A DNA stretch of 64,000 nt, from the NCBI GenBank assembly GCA_039033415.1, contig JBCCCR010000032.1, positions 20,387 to 84,386 on the forward strand, in the 5' to 3' direction. The notes under the pieces were generated by a model. The model was not told the origin of the DNA, did no database searches, and was given only the letters and a program-made list of their open reading frames with translations. The number at the start of each line of letters is the position of its first letter. The first letter of the stretch is position 1. Positions 23,277 to 35,077 of the stretch are shown piece after piece. This DNA comes from Pseudomonadota bacterium. GTDB lineage: Bacteria > Pseudomonadota > Gammaproteobacteria > Xanthomonadales > SZUA-38. Both the position numbers and the translations under genes were made by a program.

Positions 23277-23593
23277 TGACTTTTTCCGAATGAACCGTAT
23301 GACGCCTGAGAATGGCGCGTTTCCGAGGTTGGACTCAAGGCCCCACCCGTTCGTTCAACTTAAGCCCGAACTGGCCAGTTTTCAACCGTTGACAGGGGGA
23401 TTCCGGCGGGCCCAGCACCCTGGCCGACAAGTGGTGCGCATCAGCTGTGCGTCAAGGGAAATAGGCGCTATGCCGCACCTGCTGGAGCGGCCACGCGCTG
23501 AGGATTGGCAAGAATGGGTTGGCGCCTGCCGGCGGGGCCCGCCAGGCGACCCGCCGACCGAATTAATCGGCCGGCGGCTTCGTTTGAAGGCCT
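23277..23593. other. intergenic region between aceA and clpS
   Basis: 317 bases with no supported gene. cspD, which flanks clpS in E. coli, is not present. Close to the aceA stop there is an imperfect GC hairpin (CGCCTG...CAGGCG, about 23522-23550) and a small stem CCGA/TCGG near 23558-23572, possible aceA 3'-end structures without a T-run. The clpS promoter must lie at the left side but was not identified. Confidence 0.4.
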
Positions 23594-24898
23594 TTAGGCG
23601 ACTTTGTCGTCCTGAAACTGCTCTTCCTCGGTGGAACCACTCAAGGCGGTCAGGGACGATTTGCCGCCGCTGATGACCTGCGTGATGGCGTCGAAATAGC
23701 CGGTGCCGACCTCACGCTGGTGTTTGGTGGCGGTGTAGCCGTTGGTCTCGTCGCCGAATTCTCGCTCCTGGAGCTCAACGTAGGCCGACATCTGCCGCGC
23801 CCGATAGCCGCGGGCCAGGTCAAACATCGAGTGGTTGAGCGCATGGAATCCGGCTAGCGTGATGAACTGGAACTTGTAGCCCATGGCCGCAAGCTCCCGC
23901 TGGAACCGCGCGATGGTGTCGTCGTCCAGATGCTTGCGCCAGTTGAACGACGGCGAGCAGTTGTAAGCAAGCATCTTTCCGGGGAACTCGCGATGAATGG
24001 CTTCGGCAAAGGTCCGCGCCTGCTCAAGGTCGGGCTTGCCGGTTTCACACCAAAGCAGATCGGCGTAGGGGGCATACGCCAGCCCACGCGCGACCGCCTG
24101 GTCGATGCCGTTGTTGGTGACGTGAAAGCCCTCAGGCGTGCGGTCGCCGGTGAGGAACTGATGGTCTCGCTCGTCGATATCGTTTGTCAGCAGGCCGGCC
24201 GCCAATGCGTCGGTGCGGGCAACAATCAACGTCGGCACACCCATCACGTCGGACGCGAGACGCGCCGCGACCAGCTTGTCGACCGCCTCTTTGGTGGGCA
24301 CCAGCACCTTGCCACCCATGTGCCCACACTTTTTGGCTGACGCCAGCTGATCTTCAAAATGAACCCCGGCGGCTCCCGCTTCGATCATGCCTTTCATCAG
24401 TTCGAAAGCATTCAGGACCCCACCAAACCCGGCCTCGGCGTCCGCGACAATCGGCTGCAACCAGTCGACGCTGGTGTCACCTTCCGCGCAGTGAAGCTGG
24501 TCGGCGCGCAGGAGCGTATTGTTGATTTTCTTAATCACCGACGGCACCGAATCCGCTGGATACAGCGACTGATCCGGATACATCTGGCCAGCGTTGTTGG
24601 CGTCAGCCGCAACCTGCCAGCCGGACAGGTAGATTGCCTTGAGGCCGGCTTTGATCTGCTGCATGGCCTGGTTGCCGGTCAGCGCACCGAGGGCGTTAAC
24701 AAAGTCTTCTGTGTTCAGGTATCGCCACAGCTTGCTGGCGCCGAGCGTTGCCAGGGTGTAATCGATGGAGACGGTGCCGCGCAGGCGAACGACGTCAGCG
24801 CCAGTATACGGGCGCGACACGCCGCTCCACCGCGGATCTTCGCTCCACTGTTGATCGAGGGTTTTCTCTGGGGCGGTTTCGGTGCTTTGGTCCATCAT
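23594..24898 (-). CDS. aceA: isocitrate lyase
   Basis: Splits isocitrate to glyoxylate and succinate, the entry to the glyoxylate bypass needed for growth on acetate or fatty acids. The active-site loop KKCGHMGGK (catalytic Cys) and metal-site motifs ([26 protein letters not shown]) are intact. From the ATG pair at 24898/24895 it is about 434 residues, the E. coli length. A longer in-frame start at 25039 would add 47 non-homologous residues. AAAGGA lies five bases before the first ATG. A LysR-type regulator diverges upstream. aceB and glcB are not in the window, but acnA is 3.4 kb away. Confidence 0.96.
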   Translation of the reverse strand: MMDQSTETAPEKTLDQQWSEDPRWSGVSRPYTGADVVRLRGTVSIDYTLATLGASKLWRYLNTEDFVNALGALTGNQAMQQIKAGLKAIYLSGWQVAADANNAGQMYPDQSLYPADSVPSVIKKINNTLLRADQLHCAEGDTSVDWLQPIVADAEAGFGGVLNAFELMKGMIEAGAAGVHFEDQLASAKKCGHMGGKVLVPTKEAVDKLVAARLASDVMGVPTLIVARTDALAAGLLTNDIDERDHQFLTGDRTPEGFHVTNNGIDQAVARGLAYAPYADLLWCETGKPDLEQARTFAEAIHREFPGKMLAYNCSPSFNWRKHLDDDTIARFQRELAAMGYKFQFITLAGFHALNHSMFDLARGYRARQMSAYVELQEREFGDETNGYTATKHQREVGTGYFDAITQVISGGKSSLTALSGSTEEEQFQDDKVA

Positions 24899-24943
24899 TG
24901 CGGTCCTTTCAACGATTGGTCGATGCGACAAATCTAGCCCGCC

Positions 24944-24979
24944 TTGATTATTTATCAACTTAAATGTATCAATATTAAG
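24944..24979. promoter_or_regulatory. repeat-rich AT tract in the aceA/LysR divergent promoter
   Basis: In this AT-rich island there is an inverted repeat TTGAT-N5-ATCAA (24944-24958). It overlaps two direct repeats, TATCAACTTAA (24953-24963) and TATCAATATTAA (24967-24978), spaced 14 bases apart. LysR regulators bind such partly symmetric AT-rich sites. That this is the operator for the adjacent regulator is an inference. Confidence 0.45.
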
Positions 24980-25070
24980 TATTAAAAAACCTAATGCTAG
25001 GACGTAACTCATTAAAAATCCGACCGAATCGGCCGTCACAAAATCTTCACGATATTTCTATAAGGGAGAC

Positions 25071-25979
25071 CTGCTAAAACCGCTGCGGGCTTTTTGCTGC
25101 GCGGCGAGAAACGGGAGCATGTCCAGAGCCGCCGAAGAGCTCTTTCTGAGCCAACCGTCCGTGAGCCTACAGATTCGCGCCCTCGAGGAGCGCATGGGCG
25201 CGCAGCTGTTCGAACGCCACGGCCCGAAGATCCGCCTCACCCCCGAGGGAACCACGCTTTATGGGCTGGCACGACCCCTGGTTGATGGCATCGGCTCTCT
25301 TGGCGAAAGCTTCCAGGCCGCGCTTGGGCGTCTGGAAACCGGCACGATCGACATCGCCTCGGGTGAGTCCACCATTCTGTACGTCTTGCCCCACCTCGTT
25401 TCCAGCTATCGGGAGGAGCATCCCGGCATCCACGTCCAGCTGCACAACGTGACGGGCAAAGACGGTCTGACCATGATTCGAAATGAGGAGGTCGATTTTG
25501 CGGTGGGGTCCATGCTGGATGTGCCGCCCGACATTCGTTATGAGCCCATCGCCGAGTATCAACCGAAGCTGATCACGCCGCTGGGCCATCCGCTGTCCCG
25601 CAAAAAAACCATCCGCCTTGCAGACCTGTCACCCTACGGCCTGATCCTGCCGCCCAAGAGGCTGTCGACCTGGCGCATCGTGGACCTATCGTTTCAGCAG
25701 CATGAGGTGCCTTATCACGTGGCGCTCGAGGTGGGTGGCTGGGAGGTCATCAAGCGTTATGTCGAACTCGGCATGGGAATCTCCGTGGTCACCGAAGTCT
25801 GCCTACGCGGTGATGAGAAGCTTTTTGTCGCCGACATGAGTCGCTACTTCCCACCCCGCAACTATGGCCTGGTGATGAAGCGCGGACGATTCTTTACGCC
25901 GCAGGCCCGGCGCTTTGTCGAGCTGGTTCGCCAGCAGGGCTTCAGCGCACCAAAATCGGGCGAAGACGCTACCGCTTAA
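25071..25979 (+). CDS. LysR-family regulator divergent from aceA (CTG start proposed)
   Basis: About 302 residues. The helix-turn-helix reads LRAFCCAARNGSMSRAAEELFLSQPSVSLQI, and the effector domain is of CysB-like flavour (IRYEPIAEYQPKLITPLGHPL). The first ATG (25119) falls inside the DNA-binding domain and would remove its first helix. In-frame LysR-like sequence continues upstream to about 25068, and the frame has no ATG, GTG or TTG back to the stop at 25005. CTG at 25071 follows AAGGGAG by only two bases, and CTG at 25083 is an alternative. It is divergent from aceA, the likely target. The start is uncertain, the gene is not. Confidence 0.82.
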   Translation: MLKPLRAFCCAARNGSMSRAAEELFLSQPSVSLQIRALEERMGAQLFERHGPKIRLTPEGTTLYGLARPLVDGIGSLGESFQAALGRLETGTIDIASGESTILYVLPHLVSSYREEHPGIHVQLHNVTGKDGLTMIRNEEVDFAVGSMLDVPPDIRYEPIAEYQPKLITPLGHPLSRKKTIRLADLSPYGLILPPKRLSTWRIVDLSFQQHEVPYHVALEVGGWEVIKRYVELGMGISVVTEVCLRGDEKLFVADMSRYFPPRNYGLVMKRGRFFTPQARRFVELVRQQGFSAPKSGEDATA

Positions 25980-26004
25980 GCCTGACCGTGGGTATCCTTG
26001 CGCG

Positions 26005-26454
26005 GTGATTTTTAAGCCTCATACCACTGTCGCGACAATCGTGGAAAACGACGGTCGTTTTCTGTTTGTCGAGGAGCGCGTCCGCGGCGAGCTGGTGATC
26101 AACCAGCCGAGCGGGCACCTGGAAGCCGGCGAATCGCTGCTGCAGGCCGCCCGGCGGGAAACCCTGGAGGAAACCGGCTGCGGGGTTGAACCCGGCAGCC
26201 TCGTCGGCATATATCAGTGGCAGGATTCGTCCAGCGGCCGCTGCTTTCTGCGTTTTACCTTTGCCGCGGCGCTGCGCAGTCACGACCCGACAGCAAGGCT
26301 GGACGACGGTATCGAGCGAATTCGTTGGCTTACGCAGGCGGAGTTGGACGCACAAGCGCTTCCGCTGCGCAGCCCGGTGATCACCCAGAGCCTGGACGAC
26401 TACGCGACCGAGCCCCATGGCTCCTTAAGGTTATTACACTGGATCGAAGGATGA
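26005..26454 (+). CDS. nudJ: NUDIX hydrolase NudJ
   Basis: Hydrolyses nucleoside tri- and diphosphates and thiamine (pyrimidine) pyrophosphates in E. coli. The Nudix box is intact: [20 protein letters not shown] plus TGC, with the REtxEE glutamates. It is 149 residues from the GTG at 26005. The upstream part of the reading frame belongs to the LysR 3' end. The stop overlaps the mnmA ATG (ATGA). The order nudJ-mnmA-hflD matches E. coli (ymfB-trmU-ycfC), which decides the name. Confidence 0.88.
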   Translation: MIFKPHTTVATIVENDGRFLFVEERVRGELVINQPSGHLEAGESLLQAARRETLEETGCGVEPGSLVGIYQWQDSSSGRCFLRFTFAAALRSHDPTARLDDGIERIRWLTQAELDAQALPLRSPVITQSLDDYATEPHGSLRLLHWIEG

Positions 26455-27569
26455 ATGACAGCAGCCAAAGGAACGACCGGGTTATCGTCGGGCTGTCCGG
26501 TGGCGTTGACTCCGCCACGTCGTTATCGGTTTTAAAGGACCGCGGCCATCGAATTGCGGCGATGTTCATGAAAAACTGGGAGGAGGACGACCGGCTGGGC
26601 ACCTGCCCGGCGGAGGCGGACGCGGCCGACGCCCAGGCGATCTGCGACAAGCTCGGCGTGAAGCTTTACACGCGGAATTTTTCCAGCGAGTACTGGGATC
26701 ACGTGTTCGAACACTTTCTGGCCGAATACGCCGCCGGCCGCACGCCCAACCCCGATATTTTGTGCAACCGGGAAATTAAGTTCAAAACGTTTCTCGAGCA
26801 CGCCGAGGATCTGGGCGGGACGCGCATCGCCACCGGCCACTACGCCCGCAACCGGCAGCAGGACGGATCCTGGCAGCTGCTGCGGGGCCTCGATCACAAC
26901 AAAGACCAGAGCTACTTTCTTTATACGCTTGGCCAGGCGCAGCTCTCGCGCACGCTGTTCCCGATCGGCGAAATGGAAAAGCCCGCCGTCCGCGCGCTGG
27001 CCCGGTCGCTGGAGCTGCCCGTCGCCGGCAAGAAAGACAGTACAGGCATCTGTTTTATCGGCGAGCGAGACTTTAAGACGTTTCTCGAGACCTACCTGCC
27101 TCATCAGCCCGGCGAAATCCGCAGCGCTGAGGGCGAGCTGCTGGGGCGCCATGATGGGCTGATGTATTACACCCTCGGCCAGCGTCAGGGCCTCGGCATC
27201 GGCGGAACGTCGGGCTCAAGCGGTCAGCCATGGTATGTGCTCGACAAAGACCTGGAGTCCAACGTCCTACTGGTTGGCCAGGGGCACGATCATCCCTGGC
27301 TCTTCAGCAGTCGTTTGACCGCGGGTCAGCTCAGCTTTGTTGCGGGGGCGCCTCCGGGCGAGGCCTTTCATTGCACCGCAAAGATTCGCTACCGCCAGGC
27401 TGATCAAGCCTGCCAGGTTTGCATCTCGGCAGGCGTTGCGACGGTCGAATTCGAAGAACCGCAGCTGGCCGTCACGCCCGGCCAGTCGGTGGTGTTCTAC
27501 TCGGGCGAACAGTGTCTCGGCGGTGGCGTGATTGAAGGCTACCAGAGCGCCGCGCGCGAGGCCGCCTGA
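26451..27569 (+). CDS. mnmA: tRNA 2-thiouridylase MnmA
   Basis: Inserts sulfur at C2 of wobble uridine in tRNA-Lys, tRNA-Glu and tRNA-Gln, using sulfur relayed from the Tus proteins. The PP-loop is [11 protein letters not shown]. The catalytic cysteines are those in [12 protein letters not shown] and [12 protein letters not shown]. About 372 residues from the ATG that overlaps the nudJ stop. It precedes hflD by one base. Confidence 0.97.
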   Translation: MNDSSQRNDRVIVGLSGGVDSATSLSVLKDRGHRIAAMFMKNWEEDDRLGTCPAEADAADAQAICDKLGVKLYTRNFSSEYWDHVFEHFLAEYAAGRTPNPDILCNREIKFKTFLEHAEDLGGTRIATGHYARNRQQDGSWQLLRGLDHNKDQSYFLYTLGQAQLSRTLFPIGEMEKPAVRALARSLELPVAGKKDSTGICFIGERDFKTFLETYLPHQPGEIRSAEGELLGRHDGLMYYTLGQRQGLGIGGTSGSSGQPWYVLDKDLESNVLLVGQGHDHPWLFSSRLTAGQLSFVAGAPPGEAFHCTAKIRYRQADQACQVCISAGVATVEFEEPQLAVTPGQSVVFYSGEQCLGGGVIEGYQSAAREAA

Positions 27570-27570
27570 G

Positions 27571-28188
27571 GTGTCCCAGAGCCCCCTTCGCAATCGCGTC
27601 ATTGCGCTGGCGGGCGTGTTTCAGGCCAGTGAACTGGCGCACGATTTTGCCGACCGCGGGCATACCGACGAGCTCGCGCTGGAAACCAGCATCGAGAGCC
27701 TCTACCGCTTCGACGCTGAGAATGTCGAGGCCGTTTACGGTGACCTCAGCGGGCTGGAGCTCGGACTGCACAAGTTGCGCGCCAACTTCAGCGGACGCCG
27801 CAACCCAAACGTCCTGCACGCGGTTGTGTCCCTGATGCAACTCGGTGGACGGGTCCTCGACGACGAAGAGCTGGGGGAGAATCTGAGCGACGGCCTTCAG
27901 GCGATCAGCGTCCACCGACAGGATGAATCGTTCGACCAGGAGCGGCACTTCGACCGACTGGCGCAGCTCTACGTCCGAACCATCACACCGCTCAAGCCCA
28001 GAGTGGTCGTGCGCGGCAACCCGGTGCTGCTCCAGCAGGAGCGTTACGTCAACTGCGTGCGCGCCACGCTGCTGTGCGGAATCCGCTCGGCCGTCCTGTG
28101 GCGTCAGCTCGGCGGCTCGCGCTGGCAGCTGATCTTTCGTGGTCGCAGCGTGCTCCACTTAAGCCGGCAGCTGCTCGGCGAGATCTGA
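27571..28188 (+). CDS. hflD: HflD-family protein (DUF489)
   Basis: A 205-residue peripheral membrane protein, described in E. coli as a partner of phage lambda CII that promotes lytic growth. Its normal cellular role is unclear. Family segments: GVFQASELAHDFADRG near the start and NPNVLHAVVSLMQLGGRVL. GTG at 27571 is one base after the mnmA stop and is preferred over the upstream ATG at 27532, which lies inside mnmA. purB, the next gene in E. coli, is replaced here by acnA. Confidence 0.9.
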   Translation: MSQSPLRNRVIALAGVFQASELAHDFADRGHTDELALETSIESLYRFDAENVEAVYGDLSGLELGLHKLRANFSGRRNPNVLHAVVSLMQLGGRVLDDEELGENLSDGLQAISVHRQDESFDQERHFDRLAQLYVRTITPLKPRVVVRGNPVLLQQERYVNCVRATLLCGIRSAVLWRQLGGSRWQLIFRGRSVLHLSRQLLGEI

Positions 28189-28344
28189 GCGGCCGTCCCC
28201 GGCGCATCGAGCGCCGCAATCGGCCCGAGCCGCTGAGGCCTGCACGTCGATCCCCCGGGCGGCAGGTTCGACCTATAACTTTAATGATGGTTAGGCGATA
28301 ATTTTTCGCCTTATCGTCCCGACACCAAGCAGGAGCAGCACGGC

Positions 28345-31035
<2,691 letters not shown>

Positions 31036-31084
31036 GAAAACGGCCTGTCGTCAAGCCGGGCCGCGAGCGATCAGCATCGAAGCC

Positions 31085-31102
31085 GCCGCCCGAGCGGGCG
31101 GC
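31085..31102. terminator. GC hairpin between convergent acnA and the SRPBCC gene
   Basis: GCCGCCC (31085-31091), loop GAGC and GGGCGGC (31096-31102) make a perfect 7-bp stem 50 bases after the acnA stop. No T-run is present, so it may act as a bidirectional barrier. Confidence 0.45.
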
Positions 31103-31110
31103 TGTCGCGC

Positions 31111-31638
31111 TCAGGATTCGGCGACGGTCTTGAGTTTGGCCAGACCCTCTTCGTAGCTTCCACCCACCAGGGCGTCCATCGCCAAGCCAAAATAGCGCTG
31201 AATGATGTCGCCACGAAACTCCGTGTCGAAGCCCCAGGTGACCACCGTTATGTCACCGTTTTCCACCAGCGTGACGTAGGCGTTAGCATCTCCCTGATTC
31301 CCAAAATCCAGGTAGGTTTCGACCCGCTCCGGGCTGCTGGCCGTGATCTTCATCGACCCATTTCCGACCGACGGGTCTTCGCTGGCCCAGCTCATCATGG
31401 CCCCCGGCCCGGCGTCTGGACCGCTGTACTCGTAGCTCGCGTCGGGATCCAGTCCGACCCAGGGCGACCATTCGTTGAAGCGTTTCATGTTGTTAACCAG
31501 CGGAAACACCTTGCTGGCCGGCGCGTTGATCGAAACGGACCGTTCAACGTGCGCCGAGTCCGGCAGAAACAGTCCGGTGACGCCCAGCAAGACGGCGAGC
31601 GTGACCAGGCTGATCAAAAGAATTTTTATGAATTTCAC
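31111..31638 (-). CDS. SRPBCC (START-like) family protein with N-terminal membrane anchor
   Basis: A 175-residue protein. The first 25 residues form a signal anchor (FIKILLISLVTLAVLLGVTGLFL). The remainder is a polyketide-cyclase-2 type SRPBCC fold (RSVSINAPASKVFPLVNNMKRFNEWSPW). The fold binds hydrophobic ligands in a cavity. No ligand or reaction can be named. It has its own upstream region of about 150 bases and is not obviously in an operon. Confidence 0.85.
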   Translation of the reverse strand: MKFIKILLISLVTLAVLLGVTGLFLPDSAHVERSVSINAPASKVFPLVNNMKRFNEWSPWVGLDPDASYEYSGPDAGPGAMMSWASEDPSVGNGSMKITASSPERVETYLDFGNQGDANAYVTLVENGDITVVTWGFDTEFRGDIIQRYFGLAMDALVGGSYEEGLAKLKTVAES

Positions 31639-31787
31639 AGCGTGTCCTCCTCGTTATACACCTCACCCGCAGATCACGTTAGCGCCCTCGTCAAGCCTCT
31701 GGCAAATGGCGTTGGTCAGGTTCGTGCGGAATTCAGGAGCAATTTTCCCGCAACGCTCAGCGGCGGGCGTTGCGGCAGGCGTTCACT

Positions 31788-34364
31788 TCAGCTGTCGCTC
31801 GAAATGGACCGGCGACTCGCGGTGAGCGCCTCTCGCTCCATGAGCATCGTAGAAAAGCTGTCGGCCGGGAGCGGTCGACAGAACAGAAAGCCCTGCAGTT
31901 CGTCGCAGCCGTGTTCGGTCAGGAACTCGAGGTGATCCTCTTCTTCGACACCTTCGGCAACCACCTCCATGTTGAGCTGGTGCGCCATGGAGATGGTGGC
32001 CTTCACGATTGCCTCGTCGTCCGGATCAACGCCGATGTTGCGGACAAATGATTGGTCAATCTTGATGCGATCGGCTGGGAAACGCTTCAGGTAGTCCAGC
32101 GACGATTGGCCGGTGCCGAAATCATCGATCGAAATGCGGCAGCCTATGTCGCGCAACGCCTGGAGCCTTTCGGTTAAGCCGGAAATACTTTTGATGCTGA
32201 GGCTCTCGGTCACCTCGAGATCGAGAAAACCCGGATGAAGGTCGGAATCCTTCAGCGCCTTTTCGACCACCTCAATCAGGTTTGGCTGACGCAGCTGCAG
32301 GGGCGACAGGTTAACCCCCAGCGTCAGCGGCAGGTCGAATCGATCTTGCCAGCGCCGGGTGACTTTGGTGGCTTCCGCCAGCAGCCATTCGCCGATCGGC
32401 ACAATCAGGCCGGTCTCCTCCGCCAGCGGAATGAAAAAACCCGGGCTGATCAGTCCCAGGTCGGGATGTTCCCAGCGTATCAGGGCTTCCATACCCACAA
32501 TGTCTTCGGTAGAGGCAGACATCTGCGGCTGGAAGAACACGCGCAGCTCGTTGTTGCTTTCCGCCTGACGTAGCTTCGACTCCAGGACGAGCTTCTGCTG
32601 ATGGGACTCAGTCGGCTGGTCCACGTAGGCCTGGGCATTGTTGCGGCCAAGGCCCTTGGCGCTGTACATCGCAACATCCGCACACTTGATCAGCGTCTCC
32701 GCGTCCACGCCGTCATCAGGGTAGAAGCTGATGCCGATACTGGCCGTCAGCTGGAGTTCCTGGGTTGACTCCAGCTGCAGCGGCTCGGCCAGGATGCCGT
32801 TGATTTTCCGGGCGATGCGCAGGACGTCGTCCTTGTGGACGATGTGGCGCAAAATGATGGTGAATTCATCGCCCGCATACCGCGATACCGTGTCGCTGCC
32901 GCGCACCGCACCCTGCAGCCGCTCGGCCACCGCGTGCAGGACCTGGTCGCCGATGTCGTGGCCGAGGCTGTCGTTGATCGTTTTAAAGCGGTCCAAATCG
33001 ACAAACAGAATCGAGAAAAGCTCACCGGTTCGACCGGCCTCGCGAAGCGCGTGTCCCAGCCGGTCGCTGAACAGCGATCGGTTCGGCAGGCGCGTGAGCG
33101 CATCGTGCAGCCCCAGGACATCCCGCTGATCCCGCATCGAGCGCAGCTCATAAGACTGGGCGAGGTGTGAGGCCACCACCTTTAACACGTCAAGGGCGGA
33201 CGACCAGTCGTCGATCACCCGCCGGCTCGCGGCAATCAGCGCACCGCTGACCGTGCCGGTGCTGGCCCGCAGCGGTAGCCCAACGTAGCTTTCGATATCG
33301 TTTTGGCTGACAAAATCGTCAAAGCCCAGCTTGCCTCGGGCGTCGTCTTCGGCCAGCACCCAGTTACCCGCGAAGATAATCTCGTAGGGTTTGTGGCCTT
33401 GAGGATCAGCCAGCTGATGGTGGAGCTCACCCCGGCCGTAGGCGGCAAGGATGGTCAGTTCACCGTCTTCTTCTCCCTCCGGACGGGCCACCACCAGGAA
33501 CAGATCCAGCCCGAGGCACTCGCTCACCAGGTCAGCGATGGCGGCGGCAGAATCGCCGGCTTGGGGATCTGAGAAAATTCGACCCACGGAACGAAGCCGC
33601 TCCAGCAGCCGGAGCCGGGGGTTGCGGTCACGCAGGCGGGTCAGATAGACCGCACGGCCGTCGTGAATGCTGAGCGTCTGAACCATTTCCACGGCCTGAC
33701 GCTGACCGTCTGCGCGAGTCCGGAAGCAGTCGATCGTTACCCGGCCTTCCTGCCGCAGCAGGGCTCGCTGCTCTTTGCGTTCCGCGGCCGAAAGGTCGAG
33801 GTTCAGGTGCTCCAGGCTACGGCGACGCCAGCTGTCCTGGGTGCCGCCGTAAACGTCGAGCAGCGCCTGATTGACTTCCAAAATCTGATCGTTGGCCGCG
33901 TCGACCAGGAGAAACTCTTCCTCCAAGCCGTCGACCAGCGTTAAGCCTTTGCGATCGCTTCGGCCACCGCCAGACCGCTCAAACCCTGCTGGCGGTTTAC
34001 TAACGCGCCTCAGGCGATAGCTCAGCTCGCTCGCCTGGACCGGACCGTGGAGCACGTCGTCGGTGGCCGCCAGCAGGCGCTCCCAGCGCGGATCACAGCG
34101 TTCGCCCACCGGCGGCAGCACGCCCAGCACGCGCCCCCCGGGACAGGCGGCTCGAAAACGGGACAGCAGGTTCGACACCTCAGACGGAACAATCGATAGA
34201 TCGACGATGATCATGCCGAGCGCCATCTGCGCGACAAACTCGAGCGCTTGACCGACGTTCTTAGCCGTATAGATCGCCTCGACTTCAGCCTTGTCCAGCA
34301 CCTCGAAGAGCACCCGGCGATCATCCCGCCGCGGCGAGAGAATAAGGACGCCGCCGCTCACCAC
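31788..34364 (-). CDS. multidomain c-di-GMP protein: receiver-like, PAS, GAF, GGDEF, EAL
   Basis: About 858 residues. Order seen: a receiver-like module without a convincing phospho-acceptor set (about 1-125), a PAS-like segment ([22 protein letters not shown]), a GAF-like segment (about 270-420), GGDEF with [13 protein letters not shown], and EAL with [19 protein letters not shown] and DDFGTG. Both catalytic signatures are close to consensus, so synthesis, breakdown or both are possible. No membrane helix is seen, so it is cytoplasmic. GTG at 34364 is preferred. The longer frame to 34562 runs through the upstream gene and reads as Ser/Cys-rich shadow sequence. It is probably cotranscribed with the gene at 34399. 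Confidence 0.85.
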   Translation of the reverse strand: MVSGGVLILSPRRDDRRVLFEVLDKAEVEAIYTAKNVGQALEFVAQMALGMIIVDLSIVPSEVSNLLSRFRAACPGGRVLGVLPPVGERCDPRWERLLAATDDVLHGPVQASELSYRLRRVSKPPAGFERSGGGRSDRKGLTLVDGLEEEFLLVDAANDQILEVNQALLDVYGGTQDSWRRRSLEHLNLDLSAAERKEQRALLRQEGRVTIDCFRTRADGQRQAVEMVQTLSIHDGRAVYLTRLRDRNPRLRLLERLRSVGRIFSDPQAGDSAAAIADLVSECLGLDLFLVVARPEGEEDGELTILAAYGRGELHHQLADPQGHKPYEIIFAGNWVLAEDDARGKLGFDDFVSQNDIESYVGLPLRASTGTVSGALIAASRRVIDDWSSALDVLKVVASHLAQSYELRSMRDQRDVLGLHDALTRLPNRSLFSDRLGHALREAGRTGELFSILFVDLDRFKTINDSLGHDIGDQVLHAVAERLQGAVRGSDTVSRYAGDEFTIILRHIVHKDDVLRIARKINGILAEPLQLESTQELQLTASIGISFYPDDGVDAETLIKCADVAMYSAKGLGRNNAQAYVDQPTESHQQKLVLESKLRQAESNNELRVFFQPQMSASTEDIVGMEALIRWEHPDLGLISPGFFIPLAEETGLIVPIGEWLLAEATKVTRRWQDRFDLPLTLGVNLSPLQLRQPNLIEVVEKALKDSDLHPGFLDLEVTESLSIKSISGLTERLQALRDIGCRISIDDFGTGQSSLDYLKRFPADRIKIDQSFVRNIGVDPDDEAIVKATISMAHQLNMEVVAEGVEEEDHLEFLTEHGCDELQGFLFCRPLPADSFSTMLMEREALTASRRSISSDS

Positions 34365-34398
34365 GCCGCGACCGGCTCCATCATTGTGTGCGCCCGCG

Positions 34399-34866
34399 TC
34401 ATGCGACCACCCAGCGGCCGTCTCGCAGCCTGGGCTTGAGCTGGTTTTGCTGCTGCTGCTCAAACACGTGGTAGATGGTGTCAGACAGCAAGCCCGGTAA
34501 GCGGATGTCCTGCCCAAGCAGAATGATTTTGCGCTGATAGCCATCGCGAGATGCCGCAACACCCCGCAGGTGCTCCACGCTCCGGTGCTGCAGATGGCCT
34601 TGGAAGTCTGAAAACACGTACACGCCGTAATGCATGCTCTTGAGAACGTAGCGCAGGGCGTCGCTGAGCTGGCGGCTACCCGGCACGCTAATGTCCGAAG
34701 CCTTCATGCTCACCAGCCCCTGGTTCGGGCCCCAGTGGTAAACCGAGCGCCCGCTGGCACGGCACATCACGCGAAACTGGACCAGCGCCGCGTCAACGTC
34801 CACGCAATGCAGCGCGATGACGTTTTCCTCGCGTTCAATCAGCTGGTCGTAAAAATCTTGTCCCAT
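34399..34866 (-). CDS. uncharacterised protein resembling the pre-ATPase region of Ycf46-type AAA proteins
   Basis: 155 residues, function not recognised. The line [18 protein letters not shown], then [13 protein letters not shown] and [13 protein letters not shown], recalls the N-terminal region found before the AAA module in Ycf46-like ATPases. No Walker A or B motif follows, so it would be a stand-alone version. The C-terminus is Gln-rich ([12 protein letters not shown]). It ends 35 bases before the c-di-GMP protein start, so the two are probably one transcript and may share a pathway. The resemblance is from memory of the family and needs a profile search. Confidence 0.6.
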   Translation of the reverse strand: MGQDFYDQLIEREENVIALHCVDVDAALVQFRVMCRASGRSVYHWGPNQGLVSMKASDISVPGSRQLSDALRYVLKSMHYGVYVFSDFQGHLQHRSVEHLRGVAASRDGYQRKIILLGQDIRLPGLLSDTIYHVFEQQQQNQLKPRLRDGRWVVA

Positions 34867-34979
34867 CGTTTTCCCGGCTAAGGCGTGCGCCTGACAGAAA
34901 GTCGAGTCTAGACCCCAAAACTATTATTTTCAATGCACTACACGCACTATTTAGACTGTTTGTAAGCTTTGGATCGATG

Positions 34980-34998
34980 CCGGAACGCGCAGTTCCGG
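34980..34998. promoter_or_regulatory. perfect inverted repeat upstream of the fadB/fadJ-like gene
   Basis: CCGGAAC (34980-34986), five-base spacer GCGCA and GTTCCGG (34992-34998), 79 bases before the ATG at 35078. Its shape fits either a dimeric repressor site or an mRNA hairpin. Fatty-acid regulators of the PsrA/FadR class bind GAAAC-type palindromes. The match is loose and the regulator is unknown. Confidence 0.4.
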
Positions 34999-35077
34999 TA
35001 GGCACAATACCCCTGGCCATGGAATAATTGTGTTAACGCAAGCGAAGCCCTTTTCAGCCACCCGATTCGGAGTCCTC

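Noticed and set aside
23242..23673. 143-codon plus-strand frame between clpS and aceA
   Set aside because: Overlaps both ends of conserved genes, no start signal, no recognisable protein. cspD was considered and is not present.
24899..25039. 47-residue N-terminal extension of aceA
   Set aside because: Sequence is from the AT-rich promoter region, and the ATG pair at 24898 has a ribosome-binding site.
28189..28344. Riboswitch or attenuator before acnA
   Set aside because: Only a short 6-bp stem is visible, and no known aptamer pattern was recognised.
34365..34562. Longer N-terminus of the GGDEF/EAL protein
   Set aside because: The extra 66 codons read Ser/Cys-rich sequence that is the shadow of the upstream gene at 34399.
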